From the NCBI GenBank assembly GCA_030647205.1, contig JAUSJO010000006.1:1-64000 (forward strand): a stretch of 64,000 bases of DNA, written 5' to 3'. How positions within the stretch are numbered: the first letter of the stretch is position 1; every line of letters begins with the position of its first letter. This document shows positions 46,645 to 55,515 of this stretch, in pieces. A model generated the notes under the pieces. It had not been told where the DNA came from. It was given only the letters and a program-made list of their open reading frames with translations, and did not search any database. The translations under genes and the position numbers were made by a program. This DNA comes from a bacterium. Its GTDB lineage: Bacteria > Patescibacteria > CPR2 > UBA1875 > JAJYID01.

Positions 46645-48423
46645 CTACTTCTTCAAAAGCTTTACAAAAACATCTGAAGGAATAGAAACTCTGCCGATCT
46701 GGGCCATTTTTTTCTTGCCTTTCTTTTGCTTTTCGAGAAGTTTTCTTTTTCTAGTTACATCACCTCCATAGAGTTTGGCCGTTACGTCCTTGCGGTAAGG
46801 AGAGATATCTTCGCGAGCGACAATCTTACCGCCAAGGGCCGCCTGCAAAGTGATTTTGAACGCCTGTTTTGGTATCAGATCTTTCAACTTTGTGACTATT
46901 TTCTGCCCTTGCCCAAATGCCTCGTCTCTATGAACTATCATTGAGAGCGTATCAGCCGGCTCCCCCGAGATAAGTATGTCCATTTTAACCAAGTCTGATG
47001 CTCGAAAGCCTATCATTTCGTAGCTGAGAGAAGCGTAACCAGAAGAAACACTCTTAAGATCGTCATAGTAGTCGGTAACTATCCCAGAAAGTGGCGCTTC
47101 AAAGGTGATGAGGGCGGTATTCTCCTCAAGGTAGCTGATATTTTTCATGGCTCCGCGTTTACCTTGGGTCAGTTCCATTATCCGCCCAACATATTCCTTC
47201 GGTGTAACCACCTCAAGTTTGAGCCACGGCTCGCGGATTTCGTTTATCTCTGAGCGATCCGGCATATCGGCCGGGCTTTTGATCAAGAGCACTTCACCGC
47301 TTGTTCTTGCTATCTCATATGAAACGCTCGGAGTAGTAATTATTAAGTTTAATCCAAACTCACGCTCTAGCCTTTCTTTCACTATCTCCATATGAAGAAG
47401 CCCAAGGAATCCGCAACGAAATCCAAAGCCTAAAGAAACAGAATTCTCCGGTTCATAAACAAGAGCCGAGTCGGACAGTTGCAGCTTGGAAAGAGCTTCG
47501 CGCAAAACCTGATAATCTTCGCCGGAAGTAGTGAAAAGCCCGGTAAAAACAAATGGCATCACTTTCTTGTAGCCGGGCAGAGGATCTTTCGCAGGAGCAG
47601 AGTTTAGTGTGACCGTATCTCCAACTCTTGCCTCGGATACATCTTTCAAGCCCGTAACAATATAGCCAATTTCTCCGCATGTTAGGTCGTTTTTGGGATG
47701 AAAATCAGGCGTTAAGTAGCCTATTTCGAGTGTCTCACCCTGTGTATTCGTCGCCATCATTTTCAGCTTATCACCTTTAGTAATTTTCCCGTCAAAAATG
47801 CGGACATAAGTAATTACACCTCTATAGCTATCAAAAAATGAATCAAAAATGAGCGCCTTTGTCTCGCCGTCAGGGCTCCCTTTTGGTGCCGGCACTTTCT
47901 CAATAATCCTATCTAAAATATGTGTCACTCCCTCACCGGTTTTTCCTGAGGCCAAGATTATTTCATCCTCGCTTATTCCCAGCAAATCGATAATTTCCTT
48001 TGAAACTTTTTCCGGCTCGGCATGAGGAAGGTCAATCTTGTTTACCACTGGGATTATTTCCAAGCCCTGATCGATCGCCATGGTTAATGTGGTGAGCGTC
48101 TGCGCCTCAATTCCTTGAGAAGCATCGACAACTAGGATTGCCCCGTCAACAGCCGAGAGAGAACGCGAAACCTCATATGAAAAGTCGACATGACCGGGAG
48201 TGTCTATCAGGTTTAGAATATTTCCCTTATACTCCATTCTCGCCGGCTGCAGCTTGATAGTGATGCCGCGCTCCTGCTCAAGCTCCATAGTATCAAGCAT
48301 CTGTTTTTTCATATCACGTTTTTGTATGGTGCCGGTCACTTCCAAAAAACGGTCAGCCAAAGTCGACTTACCGTGATCAATGTGAGCTATGATGCAAAAA
48401 TTTCTAATATTTTCTTGTTTCAT
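46645..48423 (-). CDS. lepA: Elongation factor 4 (LepA)
   Basis: Ribosome-associated GTPase. The 592-residue protein has G1 AHIDHGKST, G2 region ERGITIKLQ, G3 DTPGHVDF, G4 NKIDLP and the LepA-specific C-terminal domain (GGDVTRKRKLLEKQKKGKKKM). The ATG at 48423 is 8 nt after a TATAAT box (48432-48437), so the mRNA is predicted to be leaderless. Confidence 0.98.
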   Translation of the reverse strand: MKQENIRNFCIIAHIDHGKSTLADRFLEVTGTIQKRDMKKQMLDTMELEQERGITIKLQPARMEYKGNILNLIDTPGHVDFSYEVSRSLSAVDGAILVVDASQGIEAQTLTTLTMAIDQGLEIIPVVNKIDLPHAEPEKVSKEIIDLLGISEDEIILASGKTGEGVTHILDRIIEKVPAPKGSPDGETKALIFDSFFDSYRGVITYVRIFDGKITKGDKLKMMATNTQGETLEIGYLTPDFHPKNDLTCGEIGYIVTGLKDVSEARVGDTVTLNSAPAKDPLPGYKKVMPFVFTGLFTTSGEDYQVLREALSKLQLSDSALVYEPENSVSLGFGFRCGFLGLLHMEIVKERLEREFGLNLIITTPSVSYEIARTSGEVLLIKSPADMPDRSEINEIREPWLKLEVVTPKEYVGRIMELTQGKRGAMKNISYLEENTALITFEAPLSGIVTDYYDDLKSVSSGYASLSYEMIGFRASDLVKMDILISGEPADTLSMIVHRDEAFGQGQKIVTKLKDLIPKQAFKITLQAALGGKIVAREDISPYRKDVTAKLYGGDVTRKRKLLEKQKKGKKKMAQIGRVSIPSDVFVKLLKK

Positions 48424-48431
48424 GAAAGTAA

Positions 48432-48437
48432 ATTATA
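48432..48437 (-). promoter_or_regulatory. -10 box of leaderless lepA promoter
   Basis: TATAAT on the minus strand 8 nt before the lepA ATG; the -35 (TCGAAA, 17-bp spacer) is weak. Confidence 0.6.
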
Positions 48438-48479
48438 GCAGAAAAAGAGCCAAATTTCGAGCTTATGTGAAAAAGAAAA

Positions 48480-48503
48480 GGCGACAACTTTGAAGTTATC
48501 GCC
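48480..48503 (-). terminator. Terminator of the DHOD-like gene
   Basis: GGCGATAACTT - CA - AAGTTGTCGCC followed by TTTTCTTTTTC on the minus strand. Confidence 0.85.
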
Positions 48504-48504
48504 T

Positions 48505-49443
48505 TTAGATAAGGATAGGTGAATTTGCCTGTCTAACTATCTTTTGTACTCTCCAGAAACGCAGAATTGCAGCCGAACTTATGTATACAGACGATGCACC
48601 GGCGTAATAGGCAAGATCAACATCCTCTGGGCAAAGTATGCCTCCGCCTAAGTTGATCGGCTTGGTAAAGCCTAGTGATCTGGCAACTCCAACCATTTCA
48701 ACTGCGAGAGGAAACAAGGGCTTACCTGATAGAGATCCACCGCCATATTTGGCTAGAGGAGATACATCACTTCCCCAGGCTTCTTGCCAGTCAACGAGTG
48801 ATGACCCAAAGGGGATACTGTTGATCATGCAAAGAGCATCGCAGTATGGGTTCTCCTCAAGATCCATTATTATATCCGTCGGATCAGGTTCAAGACCAAA
48901 CTTCACCATCAAGGGTACATGAAGCTTGCCGGCTATCTCAAGTACATCCTCTAGATATTGGTAGAGTTTATAGAGACTACAGTCAGAGTTCGGACATGAA
49001 ACATTGATCTGAATCCCAAACGGCGCCTTGAAACCACCTCTATAGCGCTCGATGAGCTCCACCATTTTCTTCATTTCTTGATCCGGCTTTTCACTTATAG
49101 TCATGACCGAAATGAAGAAAGGCTCTGTTCTTTTTTGCCACTCACCTGCTCTTAGCAATGCTTCCAGACCTGGGTTTGAAAGGCTAATGGCATTTAGGAC
49201 CGACCCCTTTCGAAACTTAACCCGTATTGCTCTCGGCAATAATCCTTTCGGGCGAAAGTTATCCTTTAAGGGAAGATTTCCTCCTTGAGGTTCAAGTGTT
49301 GCGGTTTTTGCAACAAATGTAATACCATCGAAGCTTCCGCCAACATGCTTTGTGACTCTGTGATACCAATAGCCCTCTCCAAAAAATCCCTGGACTCCGG
49401 ACCCACCAAGAACGTTTCCAAAATCAATGCCACGAAGCTTCAT
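48505..49443 (-). CDS. Dihydroorotate dehydrogenase-like FMN protein
   Basis: A 312-residue TIM-barrel flavoprotein of the PyrD superfamily. It keeps GIQINVSCPNSDC, the lysine-bearing VPLMVKFGLEPD strand, and the FMN-phosphate region PINLGGGILCPEDVDLAYYAGAS. The N-terminus is unusual (GIDFGNVLGGSGVQGFFGEGYWYHRV), so substrate use may differ from pyrimidine synthesis. AAGGGGGG lies 9 nt before the ATG. It has its own terminator. Confidence 0.85.
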   Translation of the reverse strand: MKLRGIDFGNVLGGSGVQGFFGEGYWYHRVTKHVGGSFDGITFVAKTATLEPQGGNLPLKDNFRPKGLLPRAIRVKFRKGSVLNAISLSNPGLEALLRAGEWQKRTEPFFISVMTISEKPDQEMKKMVELIERYRGGFKAPFGIQINVSCPNSDCSLYKLYQYLEDVLEIAGKLHVPLMVKFGLEPDPTDIIMDLEENPYCDALCMINSIPFGSSLVDWQEAWGSDVSPLAKYGGGSLSGKPLFPLAVEMVGVARSLGFTKPINLGGGILCPEDVDLAYYAGASSVYISSAAILRFWRVQKIVRQANSPILI

Positions 49444-49460
49444 ACAAGTTCACCCCCCTT

Positions 49461-49509
49461 ATTTTGTAAGGTACATTTGAGCAACAAAAAAGCTGAGATT
49501 ACCCTCAGC
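49461..49509 (-). terminator. Hairpin and leader between murJ and the DHOD-like gene
   Basis: GCTGAG-GGTAAT-CTCAGC (49509-49492) followed by TTTTTTG on the minus strand, then AAATGTACCTT, which also occurs in the two structured elements at 61.5 and 62.1 kb. It is probably the murJ terminator, followed by the DHOD-gene leader. Confidence 0.65.
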
Positions 49510-49541
49510 ACTTTTATTCTATCATTTCGGAACTTAAAAAG

Positions 49542-51179
49542 CTACTTTGCGCTGCCTTTACCAATCCTCATTTTCTCGAGAACAAACTTAATCTCCTCGC
49601 ATTTGAAAAGCCATGCAAGAAAAAAGTAGCAGATACCCCCCAAGGCTACTGCCCCGGTTGTTTGCAAGAAGAGACCGGTAACTTTCTCGGTACTGGTCAC
49701 GGCATCAAAAAGATACAGTGAATAGTGGACAACAAGCCCCATAGCTATAGAAGCGATGACGAGGCGAGTCGTAGACTCAAATATTTTATGGTCAGGATCT
49801 AAAATACCAATCTTTTCATGTAAGAAAACTGCAAGGAGAATAACATTCACTATGCCGGCGATTGAGAACGCTAAAGCTACACCAGCCACCCCTAAACCCC
49901 AAAGCGGAACGAAAGGAAGAGTGATAGAAAGAATAGCATTTACTATCATGACTATAACACCGATGTAAAATGGGGTTTTAGTGTCCTGAATAGCAAAGAA
50001 CGCCTTGTACAAAAGCGGTATCATCCCCTGGGCAATCAGTCCAAAAGAGAAAAAAAGCAGCGTTTTTGTAGTCCAGTAGGTAGCTTCCCAGTCAAAGTTA
50101 CCTGTTCCAAATACTAGACGAATTATTTGCGCCCTCAAAACTATTACTCCAATAGTGGCAGGGATCATAAAGAAAAGAATACGGCGCGCGCTCCATGAGA
50201 ACCTACTCATAAACTCGTCCATATCTTTTTTGGCATAACTCTCCGAAAGCGCCGGAAAGATTGCCGTTGCTATGGCAATACCAAAGATAACCGTAGGGAC
50301 AGTTTGAATGTTGTTAGCATAGTTAAGTTCGCTGATACTACCTGCGGCCAAAAAAGAAAGAACAATAGTGTCAACAACCAGGTTAATTTGGCTGGTTCCA
50401 ATCGTCAAAGTCCTTGGCACCATCATCTTGAATATTCTGGCTATCTCACCCTTTTTAAAATCAATGATCGGTTTCCATCTGTATCCGGTTCGAAGAGTAG
50501 ATGGGAGCTGGACAAGAACAGTCATGAAGGCACCAGCGGCAGCACCAATAGCAGGAGCATATATTGAAGGATGGAACTTATCGACCAGAAATATCATGGA
50601 AAGAATAATGGAAATATTATAAACAATCGGGACCAGAGAATAAGCGACAAATCTTTTGTGGGAGTTCAAGATTCCACTGAGTATACCTGAAATAGCAAAG
50701 AAGATGGGTGACAAAAGCATAATCCTTATCATATTTACGGTTGTAGAGTAGACATTAAAGCTAGTCTCTATTTTTTGGTTGAAAAAGCCGGGCAAAAGTA
50801 AAGGGACCAGCTTAGGTGCAAGCACAAAAACCACCACGCAAAAAACAACCGCGCCAAGAAGCATAAAGTTTAAGAAAGAGTTAGCAAACTTCTGTACATC
50901 CTCCTTCTTTTCCTTGGTCATCTTTTCAATGAAAATAGGGATAAAGACACTGGAGACAGCTCCCAATATCAGAAGGTTGAATATCAGATCAGGAATTCTG
51001 AATGAGGCGTAAAATATATCTGTCTCATGTCCGGCACCGAAATGACCGGCTATAAGACGTTCTCTAAAGAGTCCCAAGATGTTTGAAACAAGACCAGTAA
51101 CCGCCAAAATGATAGCTGCCGCAGAGACGGTTAGCTTTTTGTCCCAGATTAAGTACAAAAATTTTTTAACTCTAGTCAC
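49542..51179 (-). CDS. murJ: Lipid II flippase MurJ (MviN)
   Basis: A 545-residue MOP-superfamily membrane protein with about 14 helices, which flips lipid II to the outer face. It has the family start AIILAVTGLVSNILGLFRERLIAGHFGAG and the conserved ALSESYAKKD and FFMIPATIGV regions. It starts at GTG 51179, overlapping the ftsH stop by 8 bp. Confidence 0.95.
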   Translation of the reverse strand: MTRVKKFLYLIWDKKLTVSAAAIILAVTGLVSNILGLFRERLIAGHFGAGHETDIFYASFRIPDLIFNLLILGAVSSVFIPIFIEKMTKEKKEDVQKFANSFLNFMLLGAVVFCVVVFVLAPKLVPLLLPGFFNQKIETSFNVYSTTVNMIRIMLLSPIFFAISGILSGILNSHKRFVAYSLVPIVYNISIILSMIFLVDKFHPSIYAPAIGAAAGAFMTVLVQLPSTLRTGYRWKPIIDFKKGEIARIFKMMVPRTLTIGTSQINLVVDTIVLSFLAAGSISELNYANNIQTVPTVIFGIAIATAIFPALSESYAKKDMDEFMSRFSWSARRILFFMIPATIGVIVLRAQIIRLVFGTGNFDWEATYWTTKTLLFFSFGLIAQGMIPLLYKAFFAIQDTKTPFYIGVIVMIVNAILSITLPFVPLWGLGVAGVALAFSIAGIVNVILLAVFLHEKIGILDPDHKIFESTTRLVIASIAMGLVVHYSLYLFDAVTSTEKVTGLFLQTTGAVALGGICYFFLAWLFKCEEIKFVLEKMRIGKGSAK

Positions 51180-53019
51180 TCTTTTTTACCTTGTCTATCT
51201 TCGCCATGAGTTTTTCGAAATCTTCTCCTTCGATGGTTTCTTTTTCTACCAATGTCTTTGCGATAAGATCTAACTTTGTACGGTTTTTCTTTAGAATTTC
51301 CATGGATTTGTTGTAGCATTCCATAATAGCCTTGTTTGTTTCCTCATCAATAATAGCTGCTATCTCCTCGGAGTAGTTTTTGTTGTGTTCGGTCAGTTCC
51401 TTACCTAAAAATACCTGCTCTTCTTGATGGCCGTAGACTTGCGGACCCAGTTTTTCGTTCATACCGTATTTAACAGCCATATTGCGGGCCATTTTAGTAG
51501 CTTTTTCGATATCGTTTGAGGCGCCGGTTGTAATCTCGTTGAAGACCAACTCTTCAGCTGCTCTTCCTCCCATTGACATTGTTATCTCATCATAGATTTT
51601 TGATTTGGTCAAAAGTTTCAAATCCTCTTTCGGCAAGCTCCAAGTAACCCCAAGTGCCATTCCTCTAGAAATAACAGATATCTTATGAATAGGATCAGCG
51701 TTTGGTAGAAGATGTCCAACGATAGCATGACCTGCTTCATGATAGGCAATTATGTCTTTTTCATGCTTGTTTAGAGCATTGCTTTTTCTTTCTGGACCAA
51801 GCAAAACCTTTTCTGTAGCAGAGCTTAGATCAGCCATGGTAATTTCTTTTCTATTTTTACGTGCAGTGAGAATTGCTGCCTCATTCATCAGGTTCTCAAG
51901 ATCAGCTCCAGAAAAACCAGGGGTTTGTTTGGCAATCGTTTCCAGATCTGTATCTTTGGCCAAAGGCTTGCCTCCTGCATGAACCTTCAAGATCGCCTCA
52001 CGAGCCTTAACATCGGGCATATCAAGCACAATCCTTCGGTCAAATCTGCCAGGACGCAGAAGCGCCGGGTCAAGAACATCAGGCCTGTTTGTTGCTGCCA
52101 TCACAATAACGTTTGTCCCCTTTTCAAAGCCATCCATTTCAACTAGTATCTGGTTTAACGTCTGTTCCCGTTCGTCATGAGAACCACCAAGACCACTGCC
52201 GCGCTGCCGGCCAACGGCATCTATTTCATCGATAAATATGATACATGGAGCATTTTTCTTTGCTCGATTGAAAAGATCTCTTACACGACTAGCTCCTACT
52301 CCGACAAACATTTCGACAAACTCAGAACCAGATATTGAGAAAAACGGCACATCAGCCTCACCGGCAACTGCTCTTGCAAGAAGGGTTTTGCCTGTTCCGG
52401 GACTACCAAAAAGGAGCACACCCTTTGGTATTTTGGCACCCAAGTTCAAGAATTTCTTTGGATACTTTAAGAACTCGACGATCTCTTCAAGCTCTTCTTT
52501 TGCTTCTTCACTCCCGGCAACCTCCTTAAAGGTCACTTTTTTCTTTGTTTTGTCATATACTTGCGGCTTCGATTTCCCAAATCCCATTGCCTGATTTGAT
52601 GCCCCTTGCGATTGGCGAATGAAAAAGTAAAGGATACCTCCAATTAACAACACTGGTATAATCGTCTGGATAAGGATACCGATCCAAAGCGAACTACTGC
52701 TTGAAGACTTTGAATCTATACTAACTTTACTTGGGTCAATCTGCTCCACTCCCAAGAATTTTAGAACATCAGTAATTTTCTCACTTTCATTGATTGACGA
52801 GGTTTGTTTTTTCCCGTCTTCTAAAGTAATAGTGACTTTACTTCCTTCTTGTGTGATATTTTTGACTTTGTTGTCCTTGACTTCTTGGGCCACTTTTGAT
52901 ATATCAACTTTTTCGATATTCTGAGTTGGAATATAGAAAGAGTACACTGCTGCCATGATCAGTATGATAGTTATAAAAATTAAGATAGCTCGATTATTTT
53001 TCTTCATTGGTTTTTTCAT
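51172..53019 (-). CDS. ftsH: ATP-dependent zinc metalloprotease FtsH
   Basis: A membrane-bound AAA+ protease of 615 residues, controlling quality of membrane and regulatory proteins. Two N-terminal membrane helices (about 10-30 and 110-132) flank a periplasmic domain. The AAA module has Walker A GSPGTGKT, Walker B CIIFIDEIDAVGRQR and the SRH, and the protease has HEAGH. An in-frame ATG four codons downstream of the chosen start is equally possible. It overlaps tilS by 26 bp. Confidence 0.98.
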   Translation of the reverse strand: MKKPMKKNNRAILIFITIILIMAAVYSFYIPTQNIEKVDISKVAQEVKDNKVKNITQEGSKVTITLEDGKKQTSSINESEKITDVLKFLGVEQIDPSKVSIDSKSSSSSSLWIGILIQTIIPVLLIGGILYFFIRQSQGASNQAMGFGKSKPQVYDKTKKKVTFKEVAGSEEAKEELEEIVEFLKYPKKFLNLGAKIPKGVLLFGSPGTGKTLLARAVAGEADVPFFSISGSEFVEMFVGVGASRVRDLFNRAKKNAPCIIFIDEIDAVGRQRGSGLGGSHDEREQTLNQILVEMDGFEKGTNVIVMAATNRPDVLDPALLRPGRFDRRIVLDMPDVKAREAILKVHAGGKPLAKDTDLETIAKQTPGFSGADLENLMNEAAILTARKNRKEITMADLSSATEKVLLGPERKSNALNKHEKDIIAYHEAGHAIVGHLLPNADPIHKISVISRGMALGVTWSLPKEDLKLLTKSKIYDEITMSMGGRAAEELVFNEITTGASNDIEKATKMARNMAVKYGMNEKLGPQVYGHQEEQVFLGKELTEHNKNYSEEIAAIIDEETNKAIMECYNKSMEILKKNRTKLDLIAKTLVEKETIEGEDFEKLMAKIDKVKKSD

Positions 53020-54352
53020 ATCTAATTGTTGCCTCTAAACTTACTAAGTCCTTATTACTTTTATATTCAGGATTGAATCTGATACCCGGGATCCAGATAA
53101 CTTCATCTTTCGCACTCACGACAATCGGATAACTGTCTCTCATCTCGCGCGGAACTTTTACATCTATAAACACATCCTGTAGACTTTTAGTTCTGCCCGA
53201 GCCGATTGCAATCCTATCTCCGGCCTTTCTACATCTTACACGTAACGTAGGCGTTTTTTTAATGTCTAAAAATACTAAATTTTTGTCTTCTACAGTATTT
53301 TTTCCATCTAATTTGCCTAAAAAAAGCCTCCAGCTGCCAAAAAAAGCTTCCTCACCCATCTTCAACCTTATGATTTTTGGCTTCTCTGTGGGACTTTTTG
53401 CTTCTTTTCTAATTTCCAGTTTATCATAAGTCCGCCTCACAATCAATCCTTCTCCCAAGTGAATTTCTTTTGTCCCGTCAGCCGTTTTCAAAAGCTTCTG
53501 CATATCTTCGATGTTTCTCCTTGAAACATCCTTAAGATCTCCCTTCACATACCGAACAGATTCCCTCAAAATCTCTGATTGTAGATATGGGTTGATTTTA
53601 ACTAGTTCCTCTACCGAGAAAAAAACTGCATCCCTTGCCTCTTTGACCAACTGTTTATAGTGTTTTTTTGTAATGCTTGAAATTACGTCATCCGCATCCC
53701 GTAAATCTTGGATTTCCCGTGCGAGCGTTTGTACGAAGTCCAGGTTAATTTTTTCAAACTCAGGGATAACTTTGTGGCGAATGAGATTTCTTTTGATAGT
53801 CAGGTCTTTGTTCGTAATATCCTCGACGAATTCTAGACTATTCTCCTTGGCGTATTTTTCGATCTCTCTCCTCGTTGAAAAAAGGAGGGGTCGGATCAAA
53901 CCTCCATTCTTAGGTTTCATAGAAACAAGACCGGTCAGCCCACTGCCTCTGGAAAGATTGAGAAAAAACGTCTCAACAAGATCATTTTTATGGTGTGCAA
54001 CGGCAACTTTCTTCATTTTTTCCTGCTTACAGATCTCATTAAAAAAATCATAACGGATATCCCGAGCTTTTTCCTCAATATTACCGCCTGCAAGCTTAAC
54101 TTTCTCCTCAAAGAATGGTAATTCATACTTTTTAGCCAAGTCTTTTACAAATTTATTATCTTTATCGGCTTCTTTTCTGAGCCCGTAGTTCACATGAGCA
54201 ATTGCAATATGGATGCCCAATTTATTCTGTAATTTAGATAGGATATCCAAAAGAACAACTGAGTCAACTCCGCCGGACACGCCAACCAAAATCCGGTCGC
54301 CCTTTCGAATCAAATTATTGTTTCCCGAGTACGCTAAAAAGTCATCAATCAT
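52994..54352 (-). CDS. tilS: tRNA(Ile)-lysidine synthase TilS
   Basis: TilS converts C34 of tRNA-Ile(CAU) to lysidine, so that it reads AUA. The 452-residue protein has the PP-loop GVSGGVDSVVLLD, NYGLRKEADKDN and VAHHKNDLVETFFLNLSRGSG, and a C-terminal domain with the RKAGDRI segment. A tRNA that fits its substrate lies at 55262-55337, less than 1 kb upstream of the gene. Confidence 0.96.
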   Translation of the reverse strand: MIDDFLAYSGNNNLIRKGDRILVGVSGGVDSVVLLDILSKLQNKLGIHIAIAHVNYGLRKEADKDNKFVKDLAKKYELPFFEEKVKLAGGNIEEKARDIRYDFFNEICKQEKMKKVAVAHHKNDLVETFFLNLSRGSGLTGLVSMKPKNGGLIRPLLFSTRREIEKYAKENSLEFVEDITNKDLTIKRNLIRHKVIPEFEKINLDFVQTLAREIQDLRDADDVISSITKKHYKQLVKEARDAVFFSVEELVKINPYLQSEILRESVRYVKGDLKDVSRRNIEDMQKLLKTADGTKEIHLGEGLIVRRTYDKLEIRKEAKSPTEKPKIIRLKMGEEAFFGSWRLFLGKLDGKNTVEDKNLVFLDIKKTPTLRVRCRKAGDRIAIGSGRTKSLQDVFIDVKVPREMRDSYPIVVSAKDEVIWIPGIRFNPEYKSNKDLVSLEATIRYEKTNEEK

Positions 54353-54384
54353 AGTTGAATTTTAAATTAATTTAAAAAATCCGT

Positions 54385-54636
54385 TTAGTACTTAATTCTA
54401 AGGAAAAGAATTATTGAAGCAAGAACAGTAGTTATAGAGTTGCCAATGATTAAAGGATAAGAGTGTGTAAGAATGCCGTAACTCAACCAAAGTATTTGTC
54501 CTGTTAGCAGGATTATATACATAATCAAAGATAGATCCTTTGCCGACTTTGTCCTTATTGCTTTTATCACCTGGGGGATAAAAGAGGTGGTAGTAAAGAT
54601 GGCTGCCAAAAACCCTATTGAACTAACTTCGTTCAT
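54385..54636 (-). CDS. SemiSWEET-type (PQ-loop) transporter
   Basis: An 83-residue protein with three membrane helices and the PQ motif (TTSFIPQVIKAIRTKSAKDLS), as in bacterial SemiSWEET sugar transporters, which work as dimers. It lies between tRNA-fMet and tilS on the same strand. Confidence 0.9.
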   Translation of the reverse strand: MNEVSSIGFLAAIFTTTSFIPQVIKAIRTKSAKDLSLIMYIILLTGQILWLSYGILTHSYPLIIGNSITTVLASIILFLRIKY

Positions 54637-54661
54637 AAAGACTCCTAAAAATTTTCATATC

Positions 54662-54736
54662 TGGTAGCGGGGGAAGGATTCGAACCTCCGACCTCCGGGT
54701 TATGAGCCCGACGAGCTGCCACTGCTCTACCCCGCG
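54662..54736 (-). tRNA. tRNA-fMet (initiator, anticodon CAT)
   Basis: A 75-nt cloverleaf including CCA on the minus strand. Initiator hallmarks are the unpaired first acceptor position (C1 opposite T72) and three G-C pairs in the anticodon stem (GGG/CCC) around loop CTCATAA. Confidence 0.95.
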
Positions 54737-54785
54737 TCGCAAATGCCATTCTAGCAGGGTTGAGCTCTTTTTTCAAGCCTTTACC

Positions 54786-55163
54786 CTACTCTTCCTTTTT
54801 TTGGGGGAACAAGAAGTTCCACCATTTTTGGGGATTTGAGATCTTTTCTTTATGCACGTCTTTTTTCTGTTCTTCGCCTTCGGGCCCGGCAGTTATAACC
54901 AGCACTTGCTCGCCCGGTTTTTGATATCCGAGACGCTCCCTCATAACCCTTTCCTTATAGCTCTCAGTTTTATAGTATAAAATCTTATTTTGAAGGTTTG
55001 TATTCTCTGCCTCCAAAACATCTACTTCCCTTTGAAGATTCTTTTCGATGCCGTTAAACTTGATATTCTGATAAATAGTCTTTCCAACCAAAAAGAATAT
55101 GTAAACAAGGAAGGCTATCCCCCCAATTTTTATAAGCTTCTCTTTTAAATCACCTTTATTCAT
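54786..55163 (-). CDS. FtsB/DivIC family septum formation initiator
   Basis: A 125-residue bitopic division protein: a short cytoplasmic part, a membrane helix (about 15-31), a coiled coil (about 38-66, DVLEAENTNLQNKI) and RERLGYQKPGEQVLVI, typical of this family. It would link to FtsL/FtsQ partners in the septum. The C-terminal tail is Lys-rich. It is upstream of tRNA-fMet on the same strand. Confidence 0.88.
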   Translation of the reverse strand: MNKGDLKEKLIKIGGIAFLVYIFFLVGKTIYQNIKFNGIEKNLQREVDVLEAENTNLQNKILYYKTESYKERVMRERLGYQKPGEQVLVITAGPEGEEQKKDVHKEKISNPQKWWNFLFPQKKEE

Positions 55164-55172
55164 TTATTCACG

Positions 55173-55201
55173 TTGAAAATACTGCTTTTTTAAAGTATAA
55201 T
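55173..55201 (+). promoter_or_regulatory. Promoter of the tRNA-Ile/tRNA-Met pair
   Basis: TTGAAA (55173-55178), 17-bp spacer, TATAAT (55196-55201), about 60 bp before the first tRNA. Confidence 0.75.
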
Positions 55202-55261
55202 ATGTAAGTTAAATGTACTTTCAATTATAGAACATTACCCCATAATTTGCATTACTAAAAG

Positions 55262-55337
55262 GGGCCCGTAGCTCAGCGGTTAGAGCAGTCGGCTCATAAC
55301 CGATTGGTCGTTGGTTCGATTCCAACCGGGCCCACCA
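55262..55337 (+). tRNA. tRNA-Ile2 (anticodon CAT, lysidine type)
   Basis: A 76-nt tRNA: acceptor GGGCCCG/CGGGCCC, anticodon loop CTCATAA, encoded CCA. The D-arm (AGCGGTTAGAGCAG) and variable/T region (TTGGTCG) resemble tRNA-Ile2 rather than elongator Met, so C34 is probably changed to lysidine by TilS. Confidence 0.8.
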
Positions 55338-55341
55338 ATAT

Positions 55342-55418
55342 GGCAGGGTAGCTCAGTTGGTTAGAGCACAGGACTCATAAGCCTGAGGTCGTGGGTTCGA
55401 ATCCCACCCCTGCTACCA
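55342..55418 (+). tRNA. tRNA-Met (elongator, anticodon CAT)
   Basis: A 77-nt tRNA four bases after tRNA-Ile2: acceptor GGCAGGG/CCCTGCT with a G-T first pair, D-loop AGTTGGTTAGAGCAC as in elongator Met, loop CTCATAA, encoded CCA. Confidence 0.88.
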
Positions 55419-55446
55419 AAAAATACCGAGAGAGAGGTATTTTTTA
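55419..55446 (+). terminator. Terminator of the tRNA pair
   Basis: AATACC ... GGTATT hairpin followed by TTTTATTTT. Confidence 0.8.
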
Positions 55447-55459
55447 TTTTACGCTACTC

Positions 55460-55487
55460 TTGATATTTAACGGTGATGTGCTAAAAT
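55460..55487 (+). promoter_or_regulatory. Promoter of the response-regulator gene
   Basis: TTGATA (55460-55465), 16-bp spacer, TAAAAT (55482-55487); a GGAGG site and GTG start follow. Confidence 0.65.
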
Positions 55488-55515
55488 TATTTAAAATATA
55501 AAAAAGGAGGCTTAA

